Origin: Polaromonas sp. YR568
GTDB lineage: Bacteria > Pseudomonadota > Gammaproteobacteria > Burkholderiales > Burkholderiaceae_C
DNA length: 64,000 nt
Direction of reading: 5' to 3'
Assembly (NCBI RefSeq): GCF_900116715.1
Contig: NZ_FPBM01000005.1
Coordinates: forward strand, 283,859-347,858
Below the pieces are notes generated by a model, which ran no database searches, was not told where the DNA came from, and saw only the letters and a program-made list of their open reading frames with translations. Below are positions 46,627 through 54,934 of this stretch, piece after piece. Both the position numbers and the translations under genes were made by a program. The first letter of the stretch is position 1, and every line of letters begins with the position of its first letter.

Positions 46627-47859
46627 ATGAACTCCCTGTCCGGCATCCGCATCCTCGACCTCTCCCGCGTACTCGCGGGCCCCTGGTGTACCCAGACCCT
46701 GGCTGACCTGGGTGCGGATGTCATCAAGATTGAGCGGCCGGGCACGGGGGATGACACGCGGACCTGGGGGCCGCCGTTTTTGAAGGATGCGCAGGGGGCG
46801 GATACCGAGGCCGCTTATTACCTGGGCACGAATCGCAACAAGCGGTCTGTGACCTGCGACATTGCCCAGCCTGCGGGCCAGGCGCTGGTGCGTGAGCTCG
46901 CCAGGCATTGCGATGTGTTTGTGGAGAACTTCAAGGTGGGCGACATGGCGCGCTATGGGCTGGACTATGCGTCGCTGAAGGCCATCAACCCGCGCCTTGT
47001 GTATTGCTCGGTCACGGGTTTTGGGCAGAACGGGCCTTATGCCGACCGGGCGGGCTATGACTACGCGATCCAGGGCATGGGCGGGCTGATGAGTGTGACG
47101 GGTGAGCGTGATGACCTGGGTGGCGGGCCGCAGAAGGTGGGTGTGGCGGTGGCGGATTTGATGACGGGCATGTATGCGACGGTGGCCATTCTTGCTGCGC
47201 TGCGCCATGCCGAGAAAACCGGTGAAGGCCAACAGGTGGACATGGCGTTGCTGGATACACAAGTCGCCATGCTGGCCAACCTGGGCGCCAACTATTTGGT
47301 CAGCGGCAAAGCGCCTGGCCGGGCGGGCAATGCGCACCAGAACATCGTGCCGTACCAGGTGTTTGAAGTCGCACCGACCGCGGATGGCAGCAAGGACCAC
47401 TTGATCCTCGCGGTGGGCAATGACTCGCAGTATGCGAAGTTTTGCGCGGTGGCCAACATCCCCGAGCTGGCTACCAACCCGCTCTTTGCCAAGAACCGCG
47501 ACCGCGTGCTGAACCGCGGCAAGCTGGTGCCGATTCTGGAGGCTGTGATGAAGACGCGCAGCAAGGCCGACTGGCTGGGCGCGCTGGAGGCAGCGAAGGT
47601 GCCGTGCGGTGCGATCAACAGCCTGGCCGAAGTGTTTGCCGACCCGCAGATTGAAGCACGCAAGATGGTGACGGAGTGGCAACACCCGGTGAAGAATGAT
47701 TTGAAGCTGGTCTCCAGCCCCATCCGCATGAGCGGGACGCCGGTGCGCACCGATTTGCCGCCGCCGCTGCTGGGCCAGCACACCGATGAAGTGCTGCGCG
47801 AGCTGCTGAACTATTCGGATGCCCAGCTGTCTGAACTGAAGAGTGGCAAGACGATTTGA
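46627..47859 (+). CDS. CaiB/BaiF-type (family III) CoA-transferase
   Basis: 410 residues. The family opening LSGIRILDLSRVLAGPWCTQ, the CoA-binding loop GTNRNKRSVTCD and the active-site Asp177 in VGVAVADLMTGMYAT are present. These enzymes move CoA between short acyl or dicarboxylic acids; succinyl-CoA:glutarate and formyl/oxalate transferases are possible relatives, and the sequence alone does not decide. It is followed after 31 bases by an alpha/beta hydrolase and a thioredoxin-like gene on the same strand. Confidence 0.9.
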   Translation: MNSLSGIRILDLSRVLAGPWCTQTLADLGADVIKIERPGTGDDTRTWGPPFLKDAQGADTEAAYYLGTNRNKRSVTCDIAQPAGQALVRELARHCDVFVENFKVGDMARYGLDYASLKAINPRLVYCSVTGFGQNGPYADRAGYDYAIQGMGGLMSVTGERDDLGGGPQKVGVAVADLMTGMYATVAILAALRHAEKTGEGQQVDMALLDTQVAMLANLGANYLVSGKAPGRAGNAHQNIVPYQVFEVAPTADGSKDHLILAVGNDSQYAKFCAVANIPELATNPLFAKNRDRVLNRGKLVPILEAVMKTRSKADWLGALEAAKVPCGAINSLAEVFADPQIEARKMVTEWQHPVKNDLKLVSSPIRMSGTPVRTDLPPPLLGQHTDEVLRELLNYSDAQLSELKSGKTI

Positions 47860-47890
47860 TGCTGCAGAACAAACGCAAAAAGGTGACGCA

Positions 47891-48625
47891 ATGAAACACA
47901 ACTTCGTTCTGGTGCACGGTGCGTGGCATGGCGGCTGGTGCTGGCGGCGTGTGGCGCAGGCCTTGCAGCTGGATCACCACAAGGTGTTCACACCGACGCT
48001 GACAGGTTTGGGCGAACGCGCCCACCTGCTGTCGCCGGCCATCAACCTGGACACGCATATCAATGACGTGATCAACCTGATCGAGGCGGAAGAGTTGCAT
48101 GAAGTGACGCTGGCGGTGCATTCCTACGCGGGCATGATTGGCACGGCAGTGACTGACCGCATGCCGGAGCGCATCAAACACCTGGTGTATGTGGATGCGG
48201 TGGTGCCCAGGCCGGGCGAGAGCTGGAGCAGCACGCAGGCCAGCGCGACACAGCAGCAGCGCATGGCGGCGGCGCAGGCTTCGCCGAACTTCAGCTTTCC
48301 GGCGCCTGACCCGGAGGTGTTTGGCCTGCATGACGCCGACCGTGAATGGGTAAAGCGCCGGCAGACACCGCACCCGGGCAACACCTACCAGGCACCGCTT
48401 CAGTTTGATATGAAGCGTGTGGCGTCTGTGCCGCGCACCTTTGTCAATTGCACTGAGCCCGCGCTGGCAACCATTGCGCCCAGCCGCCTGCGTGTGCAGG
48501 ACCCGAAGTTTTGGGATGGCGCGTGGCTGCCGAATTCGCGGGTGGTTGAAATCAAGACGGGCCACGACCCGATGATCAGCGAGCCTGCGGCGCTGACGAA
48601 GATCTTGCTGGAAAGCGCCGAATGA
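47891..48625 (+). CDS. Alpha/beta hydrolase (esterase-like)
   Basis: 244 residues from ATG 47891 (AAAGGTG upstream). FVLVHGAWHGGWCWRRVA is the oxyanion-hole start of the salicylate-esterase/pyrethroid-hydrolase-like group. The nucleophile Ser is in LAVHSYAGMIG, and the late GHDPMISEP carries the His. Such enzymes hydrolyse esters. Coupled by an ATGA overlap to the next gene and closely downstream of the CoA-transferase. Substrate unknown. Confidence 0.87.
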   Translation: MKHNFVLVHGAWHGGWCWRRVAQALQLDHHKVFTPTLTGLGERAHLLSPAINLDTHINDVINLIEAEELHEVTLAVHSYAGMIGTAVTDRMPERIKHLVYVDAVVPRPGESWSSTQASATQQQRMAAAQASPNFSFPAPDPEVFGLHDADREWVKRRQTPHPGNTYQAPLQFDMKRVASVPRTFVNCTEPALATIAPSRLRVQDPKFWDGAWLPNSRVVEIKTGHDPMISEPAALTKILLESAE

Positions 48626-49104
48626 ATACGCTGCGCCGCCGCCAGTTCAGCGCCGCACTGGCGGGCAGCCTGGCTTTGCCGCAACTGGCGCTGGCAGCAG
48701 ATACGGCCCTGCCTGTGCCCGCGTCTTTGCCGGCGGCAGCAGGCATTGCAGCCTTGAAGAAGGAGCCGCTGGTGCTGCTGGTCAGCCTGCCGGGCTGCCC
48801 GTTCTGCGAGCTGGTGCGGCGCAACTACCTGCTACCGGCCCAGCGTGATGGCAGCCTGCAGGCCTGGCAGCTCAACATCACTGACCGCACAACGCCGCTG
48901 ATCGGCTTTGACGGCAAGGCGACGACGGCCGCCGCGCAAATCGCCGCGTGGAAGGCTGGCTTCACGCCTACCGTGCTGTTTCTGGGCCCCGCGGGGCAAG
49001 ACCTGGCGGAGCGGCTGGTGGGCCTGGCGTCTATCGACTTTTACGGCGCCTACCTGGACGAGCGGCTAGCGCAGGCGCGCAAGGCGGTGGCGGCGCTAAG
49101 CTGA
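48622..49104 (+). CDS. Exported thioredoxin-fold protein
   Basis: 160 residues, ATGA overlap with the hydrolase. A signal with three arginines (RRRQFSAALAGSLAL) fits Tat or Sec export, cleavage near ALAA. The redox motif is CPFC in SLPGCPFCELVRR, with the cis-Pro region GFTPTVLFLGP. Probably a periplasmic thiol oxidoreductase or reductase related to the thioredoxin-like DUF family of Burkholderiales. Partner proteins are not apparent. Confidence 0.83.
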   Translation: MNTLRRRQFSAALAGSLALPQLALAADTALPVPASLPAAAGIAALKKEPLVLLVSLPGCPFCELVRRNYLLPAQRDGSLQAWQLNITDRTTPLIGFDGKATTAAAQIAAWKAGFTPTVLFLGPAGQDLAERLVGLASIDFYGAYLDERLAQARKAVAALS

Positions 49105-49220
49105 ACCCCAGGCTCTGCCACCTACTATTAACGCGGCGAATCCCTGCGCTGGAGCTGTACTGAAGCCCCCTGCGCGCACCATGAACCGGCCTTCGGTGGT
49201 AAATTCAAACCCGTTCAAGC

Positions 49221-49400
49221 AGGAGAGCGCTGCCCCAAAAGCAGCCACCGAAGGCGCAAACTTCCATAATCGCTCAGGTCCCGTACTGCCCGGAACACAC
49301 AGCCGTCTGGAGAGACGCCGCACGCAATGTGCAGCGCACCGAAGGAGCAAAGCCGATGCAAAGCAGCGGCTGAATCTCTCAGGTACCAAGGACAGTGGAA
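49221..49400 (+). promoter_or_regulatory. Tandem glycine riboswitch
   Basis: Two consecutive glycine aptamers: GGAGAGCGCTG ... CACCGAAGGCGCAAA ... CGCTCAGGTCCC (about 49222-49290), then CTGGAGAGACGCC ... GCACCGAAGGAGCAAAG ... TCTCTCAGGTACC (about 49307-49395). The repeated ACCGAAGG and CTCAGGT cores and the short linker are diagnostic. The next gene is the DadA-type flavoprotein 125 bases downstream. A hairpin AAGCAT...ATGCTT (about 49409-49432) followed by TTTCTTTTTT (about 49445-49455) may be the expression platform. Confidence 0.93.
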
Positions 49401-49524
49401 GCGGCCGCAAGCATGCTGACAGGTGATGCTTGGCGGTTGCCACGTTTCTTTTTTGATTCAAGCACCCCCAAGGCACTGCAGCGCTTGCGCAACTGCAATG
49501 TTCTGCTTGAAAAAAGGATTCGCC

Positions 49525-50838
49525 ATGAAAGTCATGGTTTTGGGGGCTGGTGTCACGGGTATCACCACGGCCTGGTATTTGGCGCAACGCGGTCATGAAG
49601 TCACGGTGGTCGAGCGCCGTGCCGCGGCCGCGATGGAAACCAGTTTTGCCAACGGCGGGCAGATTTCCGTCAGCCACGCTGAGCCCTGGGCCAACCCGGG
49701 CGCGCCGCTCAAAGTATTGCAATGGCTGGCGCGTGAAGATGCGCCGCTGCTCTTCAGGCTGCGGGCCGATGTGAACCAGTGGCTGTGGGGCCTGGAGTTT
49801 TTGCGCAACTGCACGCCGGCTCGCACCGCACAAAATATCAAACAAATCGTGAGCCTGGGCATGTACAGCCGCGGCGCGCTGCAAAAGCTGCGTGCCGAGC
49901 TGGGCCTGCAATACGACGCCAAAACCCAGGGCATCCTGCACTTCTACACCAGCCAGGCCGAGTACGACGCCGCGCAAGAGCCCGCACGCATCATGCGTGA
50001 GCACGGCTGCGAGCTGGACATGAAAACCGCCGACGAGTGCGTGGCGATTGAGCCGGCGCTGGCGCAATGCCGCGGCAGCATTGTGGGCGGCAGCATGACG
50101 CCTAGCGATGAATCGGGCGACGCGCGTGCGTTTACCGCCGCGCTGGCCGCGCGCTGCGAGCAGGCGGGCGTCAAATTTTTGTACAACACCACCGTGCTGG
50201 GCCTGGACGCGGCGCAGGGGCAACTCAACGGCGTGCAAGTGGCCATGGGCAGCGGCGAGGCCGGCGGCAAGGTCGAAATGCTGAAGGCCGATGCCTATGT
50301 GATGTGCATGGGCGCCTTCAGCGCGCAGTGGGCCAAGGTGCTGGGGCAAAGCCTGCGCATCTACCCGGCCAAGGGTTACTCGGTCACGCTGCCGGTCATC
50401 AATGAAGCCGCCTCTTATCAGGTGAGCCTGACGGACGATGAGTACAAGCTGGTGTTCTCGCGCTTTGGCAACCGCCTGCGCATTGCCGGCACGGCCGAGC
50501 TCAACGGCTACAACACCGACCTGAACCTGGTGCGCTGCAACGCCATCGTGCGCCGGGTGAAGCAGCTCTTCCCCGAAATGACGGACGGCGAAGGCGCGCA
50601 GTTCTGGACGGGCCTGCGCCCGGCGACGCCGAGCAACGTGCCGTACATCGGCAAGAGCAAGGCGTCGAATGTCTTCCTCAACACCGGCCACGGCACGCTA
50701 GGCTGGACGCACGCCTGCGGCTCGGGCGCGGCGATCGCCGACATCGTGAGCGGACGTGTGCCGGAGGTGGACTTTGCGTTTACCGGCATGCCAAAGACGG
50801 GGCGCGTGATGGCATTGCCCGGGATGGCCAAGGCCTGA
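49525..50838 (+). CDS. dadA: D-amino-acid dehydrogenase-like FAD oxidoreductase
   Basis: 437 residues from ATG 49525 (AAAGGA upstream). FAD Rossmann motif KVMVLGAGVTGITTAWYLA at the start, TSFANGGQISVSHAEPWANP next, and the C-terminal FAD/substrate segment FWTGLRPATPSNVPYIG and GTLGWTHACGSG are DadA hallmarks. DadA oxidises D-alanine and other small D-amino acids. Control by a glycine riboswitch suggests that glycine, or a glycine-linked D-amino acid flux, is the relevant substrate in this organism; that is inference. No alr/dadX racemase is adjacent. Confidence 0.92.
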   Translation: MKVMVLGAGVTGITTAWYLAQRGHEVTVVERRAAAAMETSFANGGQISVSHAEPWANPGAPLKVLQWLAREDAPLLFRLRADVNQWLWGLEFLRNCTPARTAQNIKQIVSLGMYSRGALQKLRAELGLQYDAKTQGILHFYTSQAEYDAAQEPARIMREHGCELDMKTADECVAIEPALAQCRGSIVGGSMTPSDESGDARAFTAALAARCEQAGVKFLYNTTVLGLDAAQGQLNGVQVAMGSGEAGGKVEMLKADAYVMCMGAFSAQWAKVLGQSLRIYPAKGYSVTLPVINEAASYQVSLTDDEYKLVFSRFGNRLRIAGTAELNGYNTDLNLVRCNAIVRRVKQLFPEMTDGEGAQFWTGLRPATPSNVPYIGKSKASNVFLNTGHGTLGWTHACGSGAAIADIVSGRVPEVDFAFTGMPKTGRVMALPGMAKA

Positions 50839-50908
50839 TCAAGCCGGCGCCAGCAGCGGATGGGCGGAAACGGTAATATCGCCCTCCGTTCATCAGCCAC
50901 TGCAGCCA

Positions 50909-51118
50909 ATGACATCCACAGCCACCACGCCTCCCGACGGTCTTCCCACCTACCGGCTCCTCACCGGCCCGGATGACGCAAGCTTTTGCCACCGGGTGAG
51001 CGAAGCCCTTGCGCTGGGTTACGAACTCCACGGTTCGCCAGCGGCGACCTTTAACGGTGAGCGAGTGATCGTGGCGCAGGCGGTGTTGTGGCCTTCAGCC
51101 CCGAAAGGCAAGGCATGA
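50909..51118 (+). CDS. DUF1737 small protein
   Basis: 69 residues. YRLLTGPDDASFCHRVSEAL and GYELHGSPAATFNGERVIVA are the DUF1737 pattern, a compact fold of unknown function. It overlaps the DinB-like gene in ATGA, so the two are translated together. The start ATG at 50909 is not preceded by a strong Shine-Dalgarno. Confidence 0.82.
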   Translation: MTSTATTPPDGLPTYRLLTGPDDASFCHRVSEALALGYELHGSPAATFNGERVIVAQAVLWPSAPKGKA

Positions 51119-51627
51119 GCGAGGCCCTGCCCCTGAACCCCGCAACGCTGCAGGCGATGGCGGACTTCCCGCGCCAGCTGGAGCAGTTTTACGACGCGAT
51201 TCCGGAAGGCCACCGGGACTGGACGCCGCTGTCATGGGACGGCTGCCCGAGCGAAACCTTCTCGGCTCGAGGCCAGATCTGCCATGTGCGGGACATAGAG
51301 ATCGACGGCTACCACGTGCGGCTTCAGCGCACGCTCACAGAAGCCAACCCGCTGCTGGAATCGCTGGACGGCTATGTGCTGGAAAAGGAACGCAACTACG
51401 CCGGCGCCGACGCGCGCGAAGCCCTGGCGGCGTTTCGCGCGGCGCGCGTGAAGACGATGGCGATCTTGTCAGGCGTCACGCCACAGCAGCTGGACCGCAC
51501 GGCGGAGTTTGAAGGCTACGGCGCGCTCACACTGCGCAGCCTGGTGCATTACCTGTGTAGCCACGACCAGCAGCATTTGGCGGGTTTGCAATGGCTGCTG
51601 GGGAAGATTGATGCGGCTCGCGCGTAG
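51115..51627 (+). CDS. DinB-family protein
   Basis: 170 residues from ATG 51115. Four-helix DinB/YfiT-like fold with three metal-type histidines in ICHVRDIEIDGYH and SHDQQHLAGL. Members include thiol-dependent S-transferases and proteins of unknown role induced by DNA damage. The overlap with a DUF1737 gene is the only contextual clue. Confidence 0.85.
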   Translation: MSEALPLNPATLQAMADFPRQLEQFYDAIPEGHRDWTPLSWDGCPSETFSARGQICHVRDIEIDGYHVRLQRTLTEANPLLESLDGYVLEKERNYAGADAREALAAFRAARVKTMAILSGVTPQQLDRTAEFEGYGALTLRSLVHYLCSHDQQHLAGLQWLLGKIDAARA

Positions 51628-51867
51628 CAAGTGACAAGGGCAAGTTGTAACGACCCCGGTAGCAGTAAAAGGGTTTAGCGCGCTACCTTGGCGCCTTTTT
51701 TCTTCAACGAAAAAACCACGAACTGACCCAGGTAACCCCGCTTTATGTCCCTTTAGAGTCAGTCAACCTGTAAGTAAAAGTTAGTTTGGACGCACACTGG
51801 GGCAACCGGCCTCTCTGCCGTGCGGCCGCAAACGCGGTTCTATCCACAACTACTGGGGTAATCAAAC
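51628..51867. other. Intergenic region before the PhnD-like gene
   Basis: 240 bases without a gene. GGTAGC (about 51658-51663) can pair with GCTACC (about 51682-51687) and is followed after a few bases by CTTTTTT, a weak terminator candidate for the DinB gene. An A/T-rich stretch (about 51760-51790) probably holds the promoter of the downstream gene, but no clear -35/-10 pair was found. Confidence 0.35.
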
Positions 51868-52833
51868 ATGATGGTTTATTGGCGTAATGTCGCGGTGCTG
51901 ACAGGCACCGCGCTGGCTCTGGGTTCCACCATGGCGCAGACCGAAAGCCCTCGTCCGCAGGCAAAGGCCAAGGCAGCCGCGGCGCCCGCCGCTGCCGAAA
52001 AATTTTCAGGTCCACGCGAAAAGATGGTCGTGGCCATGCCCAAGACCTATGGCAAGACCGAGACCATGGCCTTGTGGGGCGACTACTTCAGCCACCTCTC
52101 GCGCTGCGCGAACGTGGAGCTGCAAAACGCCCAGGGCGATTCGCTCGAGCGCACCAGCAATGTCGACATCCTGGGCGAAAAGGAACTGGTCGAAGCCCTG
52201 TCGACCGGCAAAGCCCAGATCGGGCAGGTGAACCCCGGCCTGGCCGCGCAAATGGTAACCGCCGGGCAAGCCGCACCCTTCGGCGTGCCTGGCAACAAGG
52301 CTACCGGCCAGCGCAACTCGTACAAGCTGATTTTGATCACCCGTATCGACAGCCCATACAAGGAACCCAAAGACCTGATCGGCAAGAAGATCGCGCACAC
52401 GACGCCGACCTCGAACTCGGGCAACCTGGCGCCGCGCGTGCTGTTCCCGGCGCTGGGCCTGACGCCTGACAAAGATTACGAAGTGGTGTTCTCCAACGGG
52501 CACGAGCGCTCAGTCACCGGCGTAATGCACGGCTTCTTCCCGGCGGCAGCCGTGGCCAGCGATTTATATCAGCGCATGGTCGTTAAAGGCGACGTGAAGG
52601 GATCGAGCATCCGCACCATCTGGGAAAGCCCACCCTTCATGACGGAAACCTGGACCATGAACAAGGACGTCTCGCCTGAGCTGCAGGCACGCGTCAAGAA
52701 GTGCTCGTTCAGCTACACCTTCTCGCCCACGCTGAAGAAACAGCTGCCTGGCAACGACACCTTCCTGCCGATCAACTTCGATCGCGATTTTGCGACGGTG
52801 ATGCAGGTCTACCGCGCCACCCAAAAGAAGTAA
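51868..52833 (+). CDS. PhnD/SsuA/transferrin-like substrate-binding protein, orphan
   Basis: 321 residues. N-terminal signal (cleavage near TMAQ) is followed by an Ala/Lys/Pro linker and a type II periplasmic binding domain of the PhnD group (QIGQVNPGLAAQMVTAG, KIAHTTPTSNSGNLAPRVLF). The TTPTSNSG loop is typical of phosphate/phosphonate binding relatives. No permease or ATPase gene is beside it, so it either serves a distant transporter or acts as a sensor or tripartite-type component. A strong terminator follows. Confidence 0.85.
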   Translation: MMVYWRNVAVLTGTALALGSTMAQTESPRPQAKAKAAAAPAAAEKFSGPREKMVVAMPKTYGKTETMALWGDYFSHLSRCANVELQNAQGDSLERTSNVDILGEKELVEALSTGKAQIGQVNPGLAAQMVTAGQAAPFGVPGNKATGQRNSYKLILITRIDSPYKEPKDLIGKKIAHTTPTSNSGNLAPRVLFPALGLTPDKDYEVVFSNGHERSVTGVMHGFFPAAAVASDLYQRMVVKGDVKGSSIRTIWESPPFMTETWTMNKDVSPELQARVKKCSFSYTFSPTLKKQLPGNDTFLPINFDRDFATVMQVYRATQKK

Positions 52834-52850
52834 AACCGCCACGCAAAACA

Positions 52851-52877
52851 AAAGCCCCGCTCGCGGGGCTTTTTTTA
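52851..52877 (+). terminator. Rho-independent terminator
   Basis: AAGCCCCG with CGGGGCTT around CTCG, followed by seven T. It ends the PhnD-like gene; with the A-run on the other side it may also serve the convergent DUF4197 gene. Confidence 0.92.
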
Positions 52878-52898
52878 TGGGCGGTACCTTGCTGCGGC

Positions 52899-53612
52899 TT
52901 ACTTCATGCCGCCGAAAACCTTTTTAAGAATGGCACTGCCGGTGCCCACCGGGTCCTGGCGGATTTTCTTTTCTTCTTCACCGATGATGAGGTAAAGGCC
53001 GTCCAGCGATTTGCCGGTGACGTATTGCTGGATGTTGGCGTCTTCTTTCTTGACGAGGCCGAATCCGGCCGCCTTGCCGGCGAATTCGTTGTATTTGTTG
53101 GCCAGGCCGACTTTTTCGGTCGCCTTGGTCACCACGGGTAAAAACTTCACGCCCAGCGGGGCGCGGGTTTTTTCGGCGAAGAAGGTGGTCACCGAGGTTT
53201 CACCGCCCGTGAGGATGTTCTTGGCATCGGTCACGTTCATACCCCTGACGGCGCTGACCAGCAGGTCTTTGCCCATGGGCACGGCGGCTTCGGCGGCGCG
53301 GTTGATGGAGGTGACCAGTTCGTCGATGCGCTTGCCCTGGCCGAAGTTTTTCAGCAGTTTCGACGCATCTTCAAGATATCCGGGCAAAGGAATGCGAACT
53401 TTTGGGTTTCCGAGGAATCCATCTGTCTTGCCCAGCAGGGCGACGGCTGCAACCGCGCCTTTTTCGAGGGCGGTTTTCAGGCCGGCGCTGGCGTCGGCAT
53501 TGCTGATGCCGGACAGGTCGCCCAGCGAAAGTGCGTGGGCCTGGTGGTAGGTGGCCAATATCAGTGCGCCCAACGCGCTGACGCCGGCCTGGTTAAAATT
53601 GCGACGTTGCAT
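52899..53612 (-). CDS. DUF4197 exported protein
   Basis: 237 residues from ATG 53612. Signal peptide (MQRRNFNQAGVSALGALILA, cleavage near AHA) has an RR pair. The mature domain has the DUF4197 features: SAGLKTALEKGAVAAVALLG, IPLPGYLEDASKLL, GKSLDGLYLIIGEEEKKIRQ and DPVGTGSAILKKVFGG. Function unknown; widespread in Proteobacteria as a periplasmic protein. Start is only 15 bases from the divergent TlpA-like gene, so promoters must lie inside coding DNA. A longer frame reading back across the TlpA-like gene is not protein-like. Confidence 0.87.
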   Translation of the reverse strand: MQRRNFNQAGVSALGALILATYHQAHALSLGDLSGISNADASAGLKTALEKGAVAAVALLGKTDGFLGNPKVRIPLPGYLEDASKLLKNFGQGKRIDELVTSINRAAEAAVPMGKDLLVSAVRGMNVTDAKNILTGGETSVTTFFAEKTRAPLGVKFLPVVTKATEKVGLANKYNEFAGKAAGFGLVKKEDANIQQYVTGKSLDGLYLIIGEEEKKIRQDPVGTGSAILKKVFGGMK

Positions 53613-53627
53613 GATGAGGTCCTTCCG

Positions 53628-54143
53628 ATGAAATTGACATCCAGCCTGACAGTATGCCGCATGGCACTGGCCGGCGTTTTGGCTCTGGCGGCCCTCGCCA
53701 GCCTGCCCGGATGCAGCGGCGCGCAAGCCGCGCCGGACTCGACCTTTGTGTTGCTGGACGGCAGCAAAAAGACCACCGCCGACCTCAAAGGCAAGGTCAC
53801 CCTGGTCAATTTCTGGGCCACCAGCTGCGTGACCTGCGTGGCGGAAATGCCCAAAGTCATATCCACTTACAACAAATACCAAAGCCAGGGCTACGACACC
53901 CTGGCCGTGGCCATGAGCTACGACCCGCCCAGCTACGTCGTCAATTACACCGAGACCCGCAAGCTGCCTTTCAAGGTAGCCATTGACAACACGGGCGCAG
54001 TCGCCAAGGCCTGGGGCGATGTGCAGCTCACGCCGACGACCTACCTGGTCAACAAGCGCGGCGAGGTCGTGAAGAAGTATGTGGGTGAGCCAGATTTTGC
54101 GGCGCTGCACCAGTTGATTGAGAAGCTGCTGGCTGAGACCTGA
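53628..54143 (+). CDS. TlpA/ResA-like thioredoxin lipoprotein
   Basis: 171 residues from ATG 53628. Lipoprotein signal with lipobox SLPGC (about 25), then a thioredoxin fold with redox motif CVTC in FWATSCVTCVAEMP and cis-Pro at LTPTTYLV. Such proteins reduce periplasmic cysteines, for example in cytochrome c maturation. Two c- and b-type cytochrome genes lie 0.2-2 kb downstream. A terminator follows directly. Confidence 0.89.
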   Translation: MKLTSSLTVCRMALAGVLALAALASLPGCSGAQAAPDSTFVLLDGSKKTTADLKGKVTLVNFWATSCVTCVAEMPKVISTYNKYQSQGYDTLAVAMSYDPPSYVVNYTETRKLPFKVAIDNTGAVAKAWGDVQLTPTTYLVNKRGEVVKKYVGEPDFAALHQLIEKLLAET

Positions 54144-54165
54144 GCGTTTCGCCCACTCCAAAAGG

Positions 54166-54194
54166 AAAGCCGGTTCGTTTGAACCGGCTTTTTT
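54166..54194 (+). terminator. Rho-independent terminator
   Basis: AAAGCCGGTTC pairs perfectly with GAACCGGCTTT around GTTT, followed by a short T-run. It ends the TlpA-like gene. Confidence 0.92.
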
Positions 54195-54200
54195 GTTGGT

Positions 54201-54312
54201 CAACCCCGAAGCGGGATACCGCAATTCAAGCAGGGGCCGCGGGACTGGCTTTGCCAGACCGCAGGCGCCGCCCCCTTGAGGGGGAACAGGCTACACGCAG
54301 TGAGCCTGGACG
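54201..54312. repeat. Intergenic GC-rich repeat-like element
   Basis: Two small hairpins, CTGGC-TTT-GCCAG (54245-54257) and CCCCC-TTGA-GGGGG (54271-54284), lie in a CGAAGCG...GCAGTGAGC context. The whole resembles the CCCCCTTGAGGGGG intergenic repeats I recall from comamonad genomes. Between a terminator and the cytochrome c' stop, so probably no gene. Confidence 0.45.
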
Positions 54313-54322
54313 GGGGTGTGGG

Positions 54323-54775
54323 TTATTGCGCCCGGAAATTGTCGTGGCAGGCCTTGCAGGTGCCGGCGGTCGAGGCGAAGGCGGTCTTCAGGTTGTCCAG
54401 GTTGCCGGTTTTGGCAGCAGCGGCTAGCTTGCCCGTCTCAACGACCAGCTTTTCGTGGCCTTCCTTGAACTTGGCCTGCTCGGTCCAGACTTCAGGCTTG
54501 GCCTTGGTGTTGCCCTTGTCGGTGCCCGCCACAAAGCCGGCCCAGGGTAGTTTGGCCATGTCGGCCACGATTTCAGCGTTTTCGGCAGCGACTTTGGCGT
54601 CGAAAGGCACACGGCCGTTGGCCATGGCGCCGACCCGGCCGAAATGCTGGCTCATCACAAACAGCGCGCTCTGGCGGTATTTGATGGCGTCTTCAGGCTT
54701 GGCAAACTGCGCCGAGGCCGGGGCGGCCAGGGCCATCAAGGTCGCGGCCGCAGCGATACAGGCAAATGCTTTCAT
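54323..54775 (-). CDS. Cytochrome c'
   Basis: 150 residues from ATG 54775. Signal peptide (cleavage near ASAQ), then a four-helix bundle ending in the haem-binding CKACH motif six residues before the C-terminus, the mark of class II cytochrome c'. Family members bind NO or protect against it and other small ligands. A cytochrome b561 gene lies divergently across a 460-base gap that contains a fold-back element; c'/b561 pairs are common in Proteobacteria. Confidence 0.93.
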   Translation of the reverse strand: MKAFACIAAAATLMALAAPASAQFAKPEDAIKYRQSALFVMSQHFGRVGAMANGRVPFDAKVAAENAEIVADMAKLPWAGFVAGTDKGNTKAKPEVWTEQAKFKEGHEKLVVETGKLAAAAKTGNLDNLKTAFASTAGTCKACHDNFRAQ

Positions 54776-54934
54776 GGTTTTCCTCGTAGGTTTGTTCTTA
54801 AGATGGGGGCAATGGCAACGCAGCTTGCCTGTTGCCATGTGGCTGAGTTTAGCGGCGGGCCATAAGTTCCGCAGGAACTTATGCTCTACGGGAAAGCACC
54901 AAGCCTGCAGCGCGGCAGCCACGGACAATGCCTT

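Noticed and set aside
51762..51790. Pho-box-like sequence before the PhnD-like gene
   Set aside because: CAGTCAA and CTGTAAG are not spaced by eleven bases as Pho boxes require.
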